A stretch of 47,710 nucleotides of DNA from positions 1 through 47,710 of the forward strand of contig OMTG01000153.1 in NCBI GenBank assembly GCA_900313905.1, written 5' to 3'. The notes under the pieces are model-generated. The model saw only the letters and a program-made list of their open reading frames with translations, searched no databases and was not told where the DNA came from. The translations under genes and the position numbers were made by a program. Positions 33,458-41,877 of the stretch are shown in pieces. The stretch is from an uncultured Actinomycetes bacterium (lineage in GTDB: Bacteria; Actinomycetota; Coriobacteriia; Coriobacteriales; Atopobiaceae). The stretch's first letter is position 1. Every line of letters starts with the position of its first letter.

Positions 33458-34282
33458 CTATGCCTTGAGACAGCCCCGCTGCGGACGCTGGGTGCGATGT
33501 GCATAGACAAGCAGGCAGACGCCCACCACGAAGATAGGCGCAGAGAGGCACTGCCCCATCGTGAGCCAGCCCGTTCCGAAGAGATACCCGAGCTGGGCAT
33601 CGGGCAGGCGGACGAACTCGATCAGGAAGCGGAAGATCCCGTAGAGCATGAGGAACGTCCCCATGAAGGTCCCCTGTGGACGGGGCGGCAGCTTCCTGCT
33701 CATCGCGAACAGGATGAAGAAGATAACAAGGCCTTCGAGGATCGCCTCATAGAGCTGGGAGGGGTGGCGATAGACGTTGCCGCCAGTCTCGAATATGACG
33801 CCCCAGGGAAGGTCCGTCGGCTTGCCCCAGAGCTCGCCGTTGATGAAATTGGCGCACCGTCCGAAGAAGAGGCCGAGCGGGGCTCCGCAGACGGCCATGT
33901 CTGCGACCGAGAAGACCGAGATATGGAGATGGCGGCAGACGAGGCAGCCGCCGACGATCGCTCCGACCAGCCCGCCATGGAAGCTCATGCCACCTTCGGA
34001 GAAGGCAAGTATCGAGGCGGGATGCGCCAGATAGTAGCCTGCCCCATAGAACACCACATAGAAGAGGCGGGCGCCGAGTATCACGCCGAAGGCGACGCCG
34101 ATCACGATCGACAGCAGGTCGTCGTCCGTGATATCGAGCTTCCAGCGCCGGTTGAGGCTCCTGATCACCAGGTAGCCGCAGATGAAGCCCGCCAGATAGG
34201 CGATGCCATACCAGCGGATGGCAAGCGGGCCGATCTGGATGGCGATGGGATTGAGATGCTGATAGAGGTCATTGAGCCACAT
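33458..34282 (-). CDS. lgt: prolipoprotein diacylglyceryl transferase
   Basis: A 274-residue multi-spanning enzyme that adds diacylglycerol to lipobox Cys residues. The signature GRCANFINGELWGKPTDLPWG (Lgt motif with the conserved Arg and Asn) and the upstream GGMSFHGGLVGAI, with the essential His, are intact. RHPSQLYEAILEG and IFRFLIEFVR follow as in the family. AAGGAG upstream selects ATG 34282. It is a single gene, with hairpins on both sides. Confidence 0.93.
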   Translation of the reverse strand: MWLNDLYQHLNPIAIQIGPLAIRWYGIAYLAGFICGYLVIRSLNRRWKLDITDDDLLSIVIGVAFGVILGARLFYVVFYGAGYYLAHPASILAFSEGGMSFHGGLVGAIVGGCLVCRHLHISVFSVADMAVCGAPLGLFFGRCANFINGELWGKPTDLPWGVIFETGGNVYRHPSQLYEAILEGLVIFFILFAMSRKLPPRPQGTFMGTFLMLYGIFRFLIEFVRLPDAQLGYLFGTGWLTMGQCLSAPIFVVGVCLLVYAHRTQRPQRGCLKA

Positions 34283-34315
34283 GGCGCTCCTTGGAAGACG
34301 TAGATGCGTGCAGAT

Positions 34316-34355
34316 GAAAAGCATGCAGCCGGAGGCCAGGCCCCCGGCTGCATGC
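34316..34355 (-). terminator. terminator of the NifU-like gene
   Basis: A 12-bp perfect stem (34321-34332 with 34344-34355), followed on the minus strand by TTTTC. It begins 34 bp after the nifU-like stop. Confidence 0.8.
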
Positions 34356-34389
34356 TGATTCACACGTTCTGGAACAAGCCAACCCTATC

Positions 34390-34623
34390 CTACATCATTG
34401 ACTGGACACGGGTGACGCCCGGCACGTGCTCCTTCAGGATGCGCTCGATGCCCATCGACATATCGTACGAGGAGAGCGGGCAGCCTGCGCAGGCGCCCTG
34501 CATCTCGAGGGAGACGACACCATCGTCGTCGCAATCGATGAGCTCGATGTCGCCGCCATCAGCCTGGAGGCTCTGGCGGATCACATCGATCGTCGACTTC
34601 AGCAATTCCTTGTCTACAGCCAT
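34390..34623 (-). CDS. NifU-like C-terminal domain Fe-S scaffold
   Basis: A 77-residue protein consisting only of the NifU C-terminal (Nfu) domain. It has QADGGDIELIDCDDDGVVSL and then the cluster-binding CAGC in QGACAGCPLSS. It holds and passes Fe-S clusters. ATG 34623 has AAAGGAAG upstream; the longer upstream frame is not supported. A TATTAT -10-like element lies at 34701-34706. It is separated from the U32 gene by a hairpin, so it is probably its own unit. Confidence 0.88.
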   Translation of the reverse strand: MAVDKELLKSTIDVIRQSLQADGGDIELIDCDDDGVVSLEMQGACAGCPLSSYDMSMGIERILKEHVPGVTRVQSMM

Positions 34624-34729
34624 ATCTAGCTTCCTTTCGATGCGGCAGGCGTCCTGCCGCGAAGGGATCGGATCCCTCTCCCTGGTTTCAGCTGGGAAAG
34701 ATAATACCCCTTCCGTACTAGCAATTACA

Positions 34730-34770
34730 GCTCTCCCGAAGAGCGACACAAACCGCTGCCACGGGAGAGC
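34730..34770 (-). terminator. hairpin after the U32 gene
   Basis: A 9-bp perfect stem (34730-34738 with 34762-34770) 10 bp past the stop, without a strong T run (TGTAATT follows). Confidence 0.5.
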
Positions 34771-34780
34771 AGGTGGATGC

Positions 34781-37291
34781 CTAGCCGATGCCGACGAAGA
34801 GATGGCCCGAGGTGGCGCCCGCAAGCCGCGGTGCCGCCTTCTTGCCGAGCTTTGCCGCCTGCACCGCACGTACGATGCGTTCGACCGCGAAGGAGGTCTC
34901 CTGCGGATTCAGGAGCGTCGCGTCTGCCATGAAGCGGGAGACGCCAGCCTCCATCATCTCGGGGATCTGCGGGGTCGCATCGAGCGGGTGGGCCGCATAG
35001 AGGTGGCTCCTGCCTTCGAGATCGGTCCTCACCGGAAGGAGCGCCCCATCGATATCGCGGAGCGAGAAGCGCTTCGTGCGGAGCCGGCAGTGCGCACAGT
35101 CATGGATGCATCCGTCCATCGTCTGGAGGATGCAGTGCTCGCTTGTCATTGCCCGCGTCCTGCCGCTCACGACGAGGCCGCAGGGAACCGATGCCTCCTT
35201 CGCCAAGGCGCATATCTCCTCGAGCGTGAGCTCAGGCGAGAACCAGAACCCTTCGGCGCCCGCCGCCTCGAGGGCGACCATGCAGGACTCGTTGTGCACC
35301 GGGATGAGCTGACGGATCTCAGGATGCGCCCCCATCTCATGCGCAAGGGCGAGCTCGGAGACATTGCCGACAGCGATGCGGGCGCCTGGCCGCACGAAGG
35401 CATCGAGCCTTTCGTGGTCAGGCTCGCGGCATACCTCGTCGAGGACCGGCACCACGCCGTGGGGCCAGGTGCCGGCAGAGAGCGCATCGGGCGTCGCATA
35501 GATCGTGGTGGCGCCAGCAGCGAGCGCCGAGGTGGCCGCCTCAGGAGTCGCGACAAGCGCAGAGATCTCAGGCTCGGGTGCGACGTATGTGAGCGGGTCT
35601 TGAATCCCCTCTTCCTGGCGCACCTGCCGGAGCGTCTCGTGGATCCTCCAGGCAGGGGGCACCGGAGCCGTCTCCTCTTCGCGCCGTTCATATGCGGCAA
35701 GCAGGGCCTTCTCCAGCGCTTCTGAGGCCTCCGCGCGCACCGCATGCACGGCGGAGAATCCCATGCCGCAGCCTTCATCGAGATGGCAGGTGCAGGATAC
35801 CGGGTCGAAGGGGGTCTGGCCCATGCGCAGGACATGGGAGACGAGATCATCCTCGGTGAGCGCCTTCGTGCGGGCAGGCTCGACGGGATCTCCTTCCGCG
35901 CGCCCCTCGATGCCATCTGCGGTCCTGAGCGTCACCGCGAAGGGCTGCCCCAGCCGGGCCTCGATCTCGACCGTGACGGGGCGCTTGCGCCCATTCTCCT
36001 GATGGGCGGCATGCATCGCATCGTCCATCGCAGAATGGGACCTGATGACACGGACCAGCGAGCCCTCCTCCATGGGACGGGTGGTCCGGCAGACGATCTT
36101 CGTGCCAGCAGCGGCATCCTCCCTGGCAGTCGAGGTCAGGAACTGCGACGGATCGGAAAGGGGCCTAATCTCGAGGAGATCCCCCTCGAAGACCGGCTCA
36201 TCCAGCGCGATCGTTGCCTCTGCCTGCGTCATCCGGCGGTTGCGGCGCCTTCCGCCATTGCCGCCTCCGCGGCGCACGAGGGTGTCCTCGAGCCTCCTCG
36301 AGGCGACGACCCTGCCGACCAGCTCGCCACGGTTGTTGGACCGCTCGTAGCTCATCATCTCGTTGCCTGACGTGCCCTTCAGATAGGCATCTGTGAAGCC
36401 GCGGTTGAAGGAGCGGAGCAGGCGGCGCATCCGCTCATGCTCCGTCTCCTCGGAGATGCTCCTCCCCGCCTCCACATCGTCAAGCTGCTGGCGATAGGCC
36501 GAGATGACGGAATAGACATAGTCGGGCGCCTTCATGCGGCCCTCGACCTTGAGGGAGCCGACCCCCGCTTCGAGAAGGAGCGGCAGGTCATCGATGGTGC
36601 AATAGTCCTTGGGGCACAGCGGGCGGTCCCAGCCCTTCTTCTGGCAGACCTTGCCCGTCTCGTCGACCACATCATAGGGCAGCCGGCAGGGCTGGGCGCA
36701 CATGCCCCGGTTCGCGGAGCGGCCTCCCGAGAGGCTCGAGAGCATGCAGACGCCCGAATAGCAGAAGCAGAGGGCACCGTGGCCGAAGGCCTCGACCTCG
36801 ATCCCCTCTTCCGCGATATCGCGGAGCTCTGCCAGGGAAAGCTCGCGGGAGATCGTGACGCGTCCGACCCCAAATCGGCGGCACCAGGCGGCAGCGCGCC
36901 GGTCATGGACGTTCGCCTGCGTGGAGACATGGATCTCTATCTCGGGCCAGATCCTCTGGACCTCGGCCATGAGGCCCCAGTCCTGGATGATGAAGGCATC
37001 GGCGCCGAGGCACCAGGCACGCCTGATCACATCGAGCACCTTCGGCATCTCCTCGGTGCGTATCACGACATTGACCGTCACGTAGACGCGCACGCCAGCG
37101 AGATGGGCCGCGCGGCAGGCAGCCGCGAAGGTCTCCTCATTGAAGTTGTCGGCATTCCTCCGGGCATTGAAGTCGTTCCCGAAGCCGCAATAGATGGCAT
37201 CTGCCCCGGCGGCCAAGGCAGCCGCAAACGGCTCAGGGCCGCCTGCGGGTGCCAGAAGCTCGAGGGAATGCCTCGTTTCCTGATTCTGCAT
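34781..37291 (-). CDS. U32 family peptidase/RNA hydroxylase-like protein
   Basis: An 836-residue protein of the U32 family in its long form. The N-terminal U32 barrel shows LLAPAGGPEPFAAALAAGADA, EAFGHGALCFCYSGVCMLSS and the Cys motifs in GMCAQPCRLPY and LCPKDYC, followed by SLKVEGRMKAPDYVY. A middle DUF3656-like region contains the Arg/Gly-rich insertion RRGGGNGGRRRNRR. A second half repeats a barrel-like domain with CIHDCAHC. E. coli relatives (RlhA, TrhP) hydroxylate cytidine or uridine in RNA, so protease activity should not be assumed. It lies 15 bp behind tyrS, which places it in a translation-linked operon. Confidence 0.85.
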   Translation of the reverse strand: MQNQETRHSLELLAPAGGPEPFAAALAAGADAIYCGFGNDFNARRNADNFNEETFAAACRAAHLAGVRVYVTVNVVIRTEEMPKVLDVIRRAWCLGADAFIIQDWGLMAEVQRIWPEIEIHVSTQANVHDRRAAAWCRRFGVGRVTISRELSLAELRDIAEEGIEVEAFGHGALCFCYSGVCMLSSLSGGRSANRGMCAQPCRLPYDVVDETGKVCQKKGWDRPLCPKDYCTIDDLPLLLEAGVGSLKVEGRMKAPDYVYSVISAYRQQLDDVEAGRSISEETEHERMRRLLRSFNRGFTDAYLKGTSGNEMMSYERSNNRGELVGRVVASRRLEDTLVRRGGGNGGRRRNRRMTQAEATIALDEPVFEGDLLEIRPLSDPSQFLTSTAREDAAAGTKIVCRTTRPMEEGSLVRVIRSHSAMDDAMHAAHQENGRKRPVTVEIEARLGQPFAVTLRTADGIEGRAEGDPVEPARTKALTEDDLVSHVLRMGQTPFDPVSCTCHLDEGCGMGFSAVHAVRAEASEALEKALLAAYERREEETAPVPPAWRIHETLRQVRQEEGIQDPLTYVAPEPEISALVATPEAATSALAAGATTIYATPDALSAGTWPHGVVPVLDEVCREPDHERLDAFVRPGARIAVGNVSELALAHEMGAHPEIRQLIPVHNESCMVALEAAGAEGFWFSPELTLEEICALAKEASVPCGLVVSGRTRAMTSEHCILQTMDGCIHDCAHCRLRTKRFSLRDIDGALLPVRTDLEGRSHLYAAHPLDATPQIPEMMEAGVSRFMADATLLNPQETSFAVERIVRAVQAAKLGKKAAPRLAGATSGHLFVGIG

Positions 37292-37306
37292 GGTTCCTTG
37301 TCTTGA

Positions 37307-38524
37307 CTAGACGAGCCTGGCCCAGCGCTTCTTGCCCGACTGCAGGACAGTCTGGGCGCTGAAGAGGGCCGGATCGACGTTGTAGCTCTTCGGTGCGACG
37401 GCGGTGCCATCGATCTTGACCGATCCGCCATCGATGAGGCGGCGTGCCTCGCCCGTGGACTTCGCGATCTTCACATCGACGAGGAGCTTCGCGAGGTAGA
37501 CCTTCCCCTCGTCGTTCACCTCGACCACCGAGACCGGAAACTCCGGGATGTCCTCAGGCACCTCGTTGCGCTTGAACTGCGCATCGAAGGCTGCCTCGGC
37601 AGCATCTCCTGCGCCCTCGCCGTGATAGAGGTCGCAGATGTTGCGGGCAAGCCTGCGCTTCAGGGCATAGGGGTCTGCCGTGCCATCCTTGAACTCGCGG
37701 TCGATCTCGTCGATCTCATCCACGGAGAGCGTGGAGCAGAGGCGGAAATACATCGGCAGCAGCTCGTCCTTGATGGACATGAGCTTGCCGTACATATCAT
37801 CCGGCGCATCGGTGAGCCCGACATAGTTGCCGTAGGACTTGGACATCTTCTTCGTGCCATCGAGGCCGACCAGAAGCGGCATCGTGAGGGCGACCTGGGG
37901 CTCCATGCCCATGTCGCGCATCAGGTCACGGCCAGCGAGCAGGTTGAAGATCTGGTCGTTGCCGCCCATCTCGAGGTCAGCCTTCACCATCACGGAGTCA
38001 TAGGCCTGCAGGACCGGGTAGATGAACTCGTGCAGCGCGATGGACTGGCCATTCGTGTAGCGGTTGTGGAAGTCCTCGCGCTCGAGGATGCGGGCGACAT
38101 TGAACTTGCTCATGAGGCCGAGCATCGTGCCGAGATTCATCGGCTTGATCCAGTCGCCGTTGTGGACGATCTTCGTCTTGTCGGGATCCAGGATCTTCAT
38201 GGCCTGCGCGACGTAGGTCTGGGCATTCGCCTCGACCTGCTCCTCGGTGAGGGGAGGCCTGGTGGAGTCGCGGCCGGAGGGGTCGCCGATCAGCGCCGTG
38301 CCATTGCCGATGATGAGGGTGACATTGTGGCCCAGGTCCTGGAACTGGCGCATCTTGCGCAGCGGCACCGCATGGCCGAGATGCAGGTCGGGGCTCGTCG
38401 GGTCGACGCCGAGCTTGATGTTCAGCGGCACTCCGCGCTCGAGCTTCTTCCTGAGCTCGTCCATCGGCACGATCTGCATGGTGCCCGACGTGATGACCTT
38501 GAGCTGTTCGTCTACAGGCAGCAC
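37307..38524 (-). CDS. tyrS: tyrosyl-tRNA synthetase
   Basis: A 405-residue class I synthetase. The HIGH-type motif is DLHLGHAVP, the KMSKS motif is intact in TKKMSKSYGNY, and a C-terminal S4 domain (KSTGEARRLIDGGSVKIDG) follows. I chose GTG 38524 because the protein then opens LPVDEQLKVI as homologues do and AGGAGG lies nine bases upstream. ATG 38542 is possible but has a poor ribosome site. No T-box motif is seen in the leader. The U32 gene follows in the same operon. Confidence 0.92.
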   Translation of the reverse strand: MLPVDEQLKVITSGTMQIVPMDELRKKLERGVPLNIKLGVDPTSPDLHLGHAVPLRKMRQFQDLGHNVTLIIGNGTALIGDPSGRDSTRPPLTEEQVEANAQTYVAQAMKILDPDKTKIVHNGDWIKPMNLGTMLGLMSKFNVARILEREDFHNRYTNGQSIALHEFIYPVLQAYDSVMVKADLEMGGNDQIFNLLAGRDLMRDMGMEPQVALTMPLLVGLDGTKKMSKSYGNYVGLTDAPDDMYGKLMSIKDELLPMYFRLCSTLSVDEIDEIDREFKDGTADPYALKRRLARNICDLYHGEGAGDAAEAAFDAQFKRNEVPEDIPEFPVSVVEVNDEGKVYLAKLLVDVKIAKSTGEARRLIDGGSVKIDGTAVAPKSYNVDPALFSAQTVLQSGKKRWARLV

Positions 38525-38828
38525 TTGTATCTTCCTCCTCATATCGATAAGTCTTTCAGGGGGACGATGCCGCCTGAGACCTTTTCCCAAATGCGTCTAG
38601 TCTACCTCAGATGCCCGGCAGGCGTCTCCATGAGCCTCGGGTCTCCATAGCTTCTGGGCGTGTTTCTTTTGGGGCAATCTTCAGCAAGCGGGGCTATAAC
38701 CAGTCCCATGCCTGATAGGCTATCTGGAAAAGCATTATTTGCATGGAGCAGGCCCGCTCCCGGTTTACTTGCTCCGCAACAAGGCTGTCTACCCATATAA
38801 TGTCTCGTATCTATGAAAGGGGATATTC
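38525..38828. other. divergent intergenic region between tyrS and the PBP gene
   Basis: About 300 bp. It holds TATAAT at 38796-38801 as the -10 of the PBP gene; no -35 at 16-18 bp is convincing. Nothing else is supported: no T-box, tRNA or ORF. Confidence 0.45.
38796..38801 (+). promoter_or_regulatory. -10 element for the PBP gene
   Basis: A perfect TATAAT 28 bp before the start codon, with GGGGATATTC as leader. The best -35-like hexamer, TTGCTC, is 21 bp away, so spacing is poor. Confidence 0.45.
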
Positions 38829-41018
38829 ATGGGCATTCGCACCAGACGCGCTCACAAGCATGCCAAGACGCATGCGGTGGCATTCACAGTAGTCGGGATC
38901 TTCGGCTTCATCGCGATGCTTTTGATCGCGCTTGCTCTCTCGCTGAATTCGATCGTGTCCTCCTGGCTCGAGGATCTGCCTGACTACACGTCGGCAGACG
39001 CCTACCTAGCCGCCGAGCCGACCGAGGTCTACGACGCGAACGGCAACGTAATTGCCGAGTTCTATATGCAGAACCGCCGCACCATCACGATCGACCAGGT
39101 CTCGAGCTATGTCCTCAAGGGCACGGTCGACACCGAGGACGTGCGCTTCTACCAGCATAACGGCGTGGACCCGCAGGGCATCCTGCGCGCCATCGCGGTC
39201 CAGCTGACCGGCGGCTCCGAAGGCGCATCCACGATCACCCAGCAGCTCGTGCGCAATACGGTGCTCTCCGACGAGCAGTTCGACTACACGCTCAAGCGCA
39301 AGGTCCGCGAGGCCTATATCGCCATCCAGATGGAGAAGATGTACACGAAGGACCAGATCCTCATGATGTACCTCAACACCATCTATTACGGCCATGGCGC
39401 CTATGGCATCCAGGCGGCGTCAATCACCTACTTCAACAAGAACGCCTCCGACCTGACGCTCGCCGAGGCCGCCATGCTCTCCGGCCTCCCCCAGTCCCCT
39501 TCCTACTACGATCCGTTCCAGAACCCCGAAGCGGCACTCGAACGCCGCAATACCGTCCTCGACCGCATGCTTACAGCAGGCGACATCACGCAGGAGGAGC
39601 ACGACCAGGCCCAGGCTGAGCCTCTGACCCTGAATGAGGGCTCGAGCTTCCTCGACGAGAACGGCACCTATCCGTACTGGACCGACTACATCAAGAGCAT
39701 CCTGTCGGACGACTTCGATACCGACACGATCTTCAAGGGCGGCCTGCACGTCTATACGACGCTCGATCCGACCATGCAGGCAGCGGCCGAGAAGGCAGTC
39801 TCCGACCAGCTCGCCTCGATCGGCAACTCCAAGCTCGATTCCGCCCTTGTCGCAATCGATCCTTCCACGGGCTACATCAAGGCCATGGTCGGCGGCAACG
39901 ACTACAACACCGACCAGTTCAATGTCGCAGCCTACGGCATGAGGCAGCCAGGCTCCTCGTTCAAGACCTTCACCCTGATCACGGCCATCGAGCAGGGCAT
40001 GAACCCGAACGTTATCCTGAACTGCTCCTCGCCGCTCCAGGCGACCTCGACCTGGCTCGTCCAGAACTACGGCAACAACAACTACGGCATCATCACGCTC
40101 GCCCGTGCGACTGAGCTCTCCTCCAACACCGGCTATGCGCAGGTCGCGCTCGTCGTCGGCGCTGACAACATCGTCGCCACAGCGAAGAAGATGGGCATCG
40201 ACGAGGACCTCGCAGCGGTCCCCTCGATCACGCTGGGCTCCTCCGAAGTCCCGCCCCTCGAGATGGCCGAGGCCTATGCCACTATCGCCTCCGGCGGCGT
40301 CCATCGCGACCCGGTCGCAATCACCAAGATCGAGGACCGCAATGGCAACACGGTCTACGAGCACCAGGATTCCGGCGAGCAGGTCGTCGATACGAGCGTG
40401 ACCTATGCCGCGACCCAGGTCCTCGAGGGCGTCATCACAAACGGCACCGCCGCACGCTCGCTGTCCCGCCTCTCGATCGACCAGCCCTGCGCCGGCAAGA
40501 CGGGCACCTCGCAGAACTCCCGCGACCTCTGGATGGTCGGCTTCACGCCGCAGCTCTCGGTCGCAGTGTGGTCCGGCTATCGCGACGACAATGGCCAGAT
40601 GGTCACGGTCCATGGGTCGGAAGCCATTCCTGGCACGACCTCCTGCCCAATCTTCGTGAACTTCCTGAATTCCGTCCTGGCCGATACGCCACGCGCGGAG
40701 TTCCCCGAGGCAGCAGCGCCTGACTACAAGTCGAACTCCAGCTGGAGCTTCGTCGGCACCTCCTCGGGCTACAACAGCGGCTACAGCTACAGCTCCAGCT
40801 CCAGCTCGTCGAAGTCCTCCTCGAGCTCGAGCGCCCGCTCCACTTCCTCCTCGAGCTCTGAGTCCGCAGCCGATACCAGCTCGAGCTCGAGCGCATCTTC
40901 GAGCAGGAATGGCGAGGAGGCATCTGAAGCCACTACGACGACGCCATCCTCCGAGCAGTCGTCAGGCACCGGCGAGGCGACAGGCGATTCGACGCCCGCA
41001 TCCTCTGCAGGCGACTGA
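38829..41018 (+). CDS. class A penicillin-binding protein (PBP1A-like)
   Basis: A 729-residue bifunctional peptidoglycan synthase. One N-terminal transmembrane anchor (about 17-40). The GT51 glycosyltransferase shows DTEDVRFYQHNGVD, with catalytic Glu103, and ASTITQQLVRN. The transpeptidase has SSFK (Ser376, Lys379), the SSN motif in ELSSNTGYA and KTGTS. After about residue 630 comes a Ser-rich disordered extracellular tail of about 95 residues ending in Asp. It polymerises and cross-links the wall outside the membrane. It is a single gene with a -10 upstream and a hairpin downstream. Confidence 0.92.
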   Translation: MGIRTRRAHKHAKTHAVAFTVVGIFGFIAMLLIALALSLNSIVSSWLEDLPDYTSADAYLAAEPTEVYDANGNVIAEFYMQNRRTITIDQVSSYVLKGTVDTEDVRFYQHNGVDPQGILRAIAVQLTGGSEGASTITQQLVRNTVLSDEQFDYTLKRKVREAYIAIQMEKMYTKDQILMMYLNTIYYGHGAYGIQAASITYFNKNASDLTLAEAAMLSGLPQSPSYYDPFQNPEAALERRNTVLDRMLTAGDITQEEHDQAQAEPLTLNEGSSFLDENGTYPYWTDYIKSILSDDFDTDTIFKGGLHVYTTLDPTMQAAAEKAVSDQLASIGNSKLDSALVAIDPSTGYIKAMVGGNDYNTDQFNVAAYGMRQPGSSFKTFTLITAIEQGMNPNVILNCSSPLQATSTWLVQNYGNNNYGIITLARATELSSNTGYAQVALVVGADNIVATAKKMGIDEDLAAVPSITLGSSEVPPLEMAEAYATIASGGVHRDPVAITKIEDRNGNTVYEHQDSGEQVVDTSVTYAATQVLEGVITNGTAARSLSRLSIDQPCAGKTGTSQNSRDLWMVGFTPQLSVAVWSGYRDDNGQMVTVHGSEAIPGTTSCPIFVNFLNSVLADTPRAEFPEAAAPDYKSNSSWSFVGTSSGYNSGYSYSSSSSSSKSSSSSSARSTSSSSSESAADTSSSSSASSSRNGEEASEATTTTPSSEQSSGTGEATGDSTPASSAGD
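40780..40911 (+). repeat. Ser-codon low-complexity tract in the PBP tail
   Basis: Runs of AGCTCC/TCGAGC-type hexamers encode the poly-Ser tail. Such tracts can change length by slippage. Confidence 0.7.
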
Positions 41019-41043
41019 CAGCCACGAGCATCGAAGCCTTGAA

Positions 41044-41076
41044 AGCCCGGCCTCCGCAGCATGCGGGGACCGGGCT
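41044..41076 (+). terminator. PBP gene terminator
   Basis: AGCCCGG (41044-41050) pairs with CCGGGCT (41070-41076), with a GC-rich inner stem and TCTTCT after it. Confidence 0.7.
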
Positions 41077-41095
41077 TCTTCTGTGCATCGCTATC

Positions 41096-41119
41096 AAAGA
41101 AGGCGGCTTTGCGCCGCCT
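41096..41119 (-). terminator. argR terminator
   Basis: A 7-bp perfect stem (41101-41107 with 41113-41119), followed on the minus strand by TTCTTT, 27 bp after the argR stop. Confidence 0.65.
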
Positions 41120-41145
41120 CTGCCTTCCAGCCTTTCGAAAGCAGC

Positions 41146-41583
41146 CTATTTATGGGGAGAACGCAGCTTGTTCAGGATGCCGACGAAGCTCTGGGCATCC
41201 TCGGGAGTCGCAGCGATCACGAGGACAGTATCATTGCCAGCCACCGAGCCGATCGCCTCTGGGAGCTGGGCTGCATCGATTGCAGCGGCGACGCCTGGAG
41301 CAGTTCCTGGCTGCGACTTCACGACGACCAGATTGCCTGCCTGCACGATTTCGGTCACGAACTCCGATACCATCCGCTGCAGATGCAGGTCCTCTGCAAG
41401 CACATAGATGCCTTCTGGGAGCTTGCGCAGGCCCATATCAGCGATATCGCGGGATACGGTCGCCTGAGTGCAGCTGAATCCTGCATTCTGCAGCTCCTGC
41501 ACCAAAGCGCGCTGCGTGCCGATCGACTTGCTGCGTACGATTTCCCGAACTGCATCCTGCCTGTTGGTGCGTCTTTTCACCAT
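41146..41583 (-). CDS. argR: arginine repressor ArgR
   Basis: A 145-residue regulator. The N-terminal winged helix-turn-helix has CTQATVSRDIADMGLRKLP, the ArgR DNA-binding signature. The C-terminal hexamerisation/arginine-binding domain has GTAPGVAAAIDA and GNDTVLVIAATPEDA, with the arginine-binding Asp. GGGAGG precedes ATG 41583. It is an orphan here: no arginine genes are in the window. Confidence 0.92.
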   Translation of the reverse strand: MVKRRTNRQDAVREIVRSKSIGTQRALVQELQNAGFSCTQATVSRDIADMGLRKLPEGIYVLAEDLHLQRMVSEFVTEIVQAGNLVVVKSQPGTAPGVAAAIDAAQLPEAIGSVAGNDTVLVIAATPEDAQSFVGILNKLRSPHK

Positions 41584-41877
41584 GATGCCTCCCACGCTGA
41601 CATCCTGTGCGCTATCTCATCCATATGCAGCGTATAACGGAAACAGTGCATAAAGCGCCCATTTCGTCTCATGTTCCAGTCTAGTCCGCCCGGATGCAAT
41701 ATCCACCAATATTTGCCCTGAACGGTCGATACGGGTCTACGAATAGACGTTCGCGTAAACCCCGATGCGCATGCATGAGAGGTAGCATATCATAAGAGGA
41801 GGAAGGTCGGTTCCATGCAGGGCCTTCCTGTGCCTATGCAGGACCCTTGAGTCATTTAATAGTTGAAGGATGTATCT
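41584..41877. other. divergent intergenic region argR / C39-like gene
   Basis: 294 bp and less GC-rich than average. Visible are an imperfect hairpin (GGAAGG at about 41801 with CCTTCC at about 41823) and two ATGCAGG repeats. No ARG box of clear quality and no promoter pair is convincing. Confidence 0.35.

Noticed and set aside
38525-38700. T-box leader for tyrS
   Set aside because: tyrS is often T-box controlled, but no T-box (GGGTGGNACCGCG-like) sequence is present in the leader.
40780-40911. CRISPR-like or intergenic tandem repeat
   Set aside because: It is an in-frame Ser-codon tract of the PBP tail, without spacers.
41584-41877. ARG box in the argR leader
   Set aside because: Only partial AT-rich half-sites are seen; no palindrome close to the known consensus.
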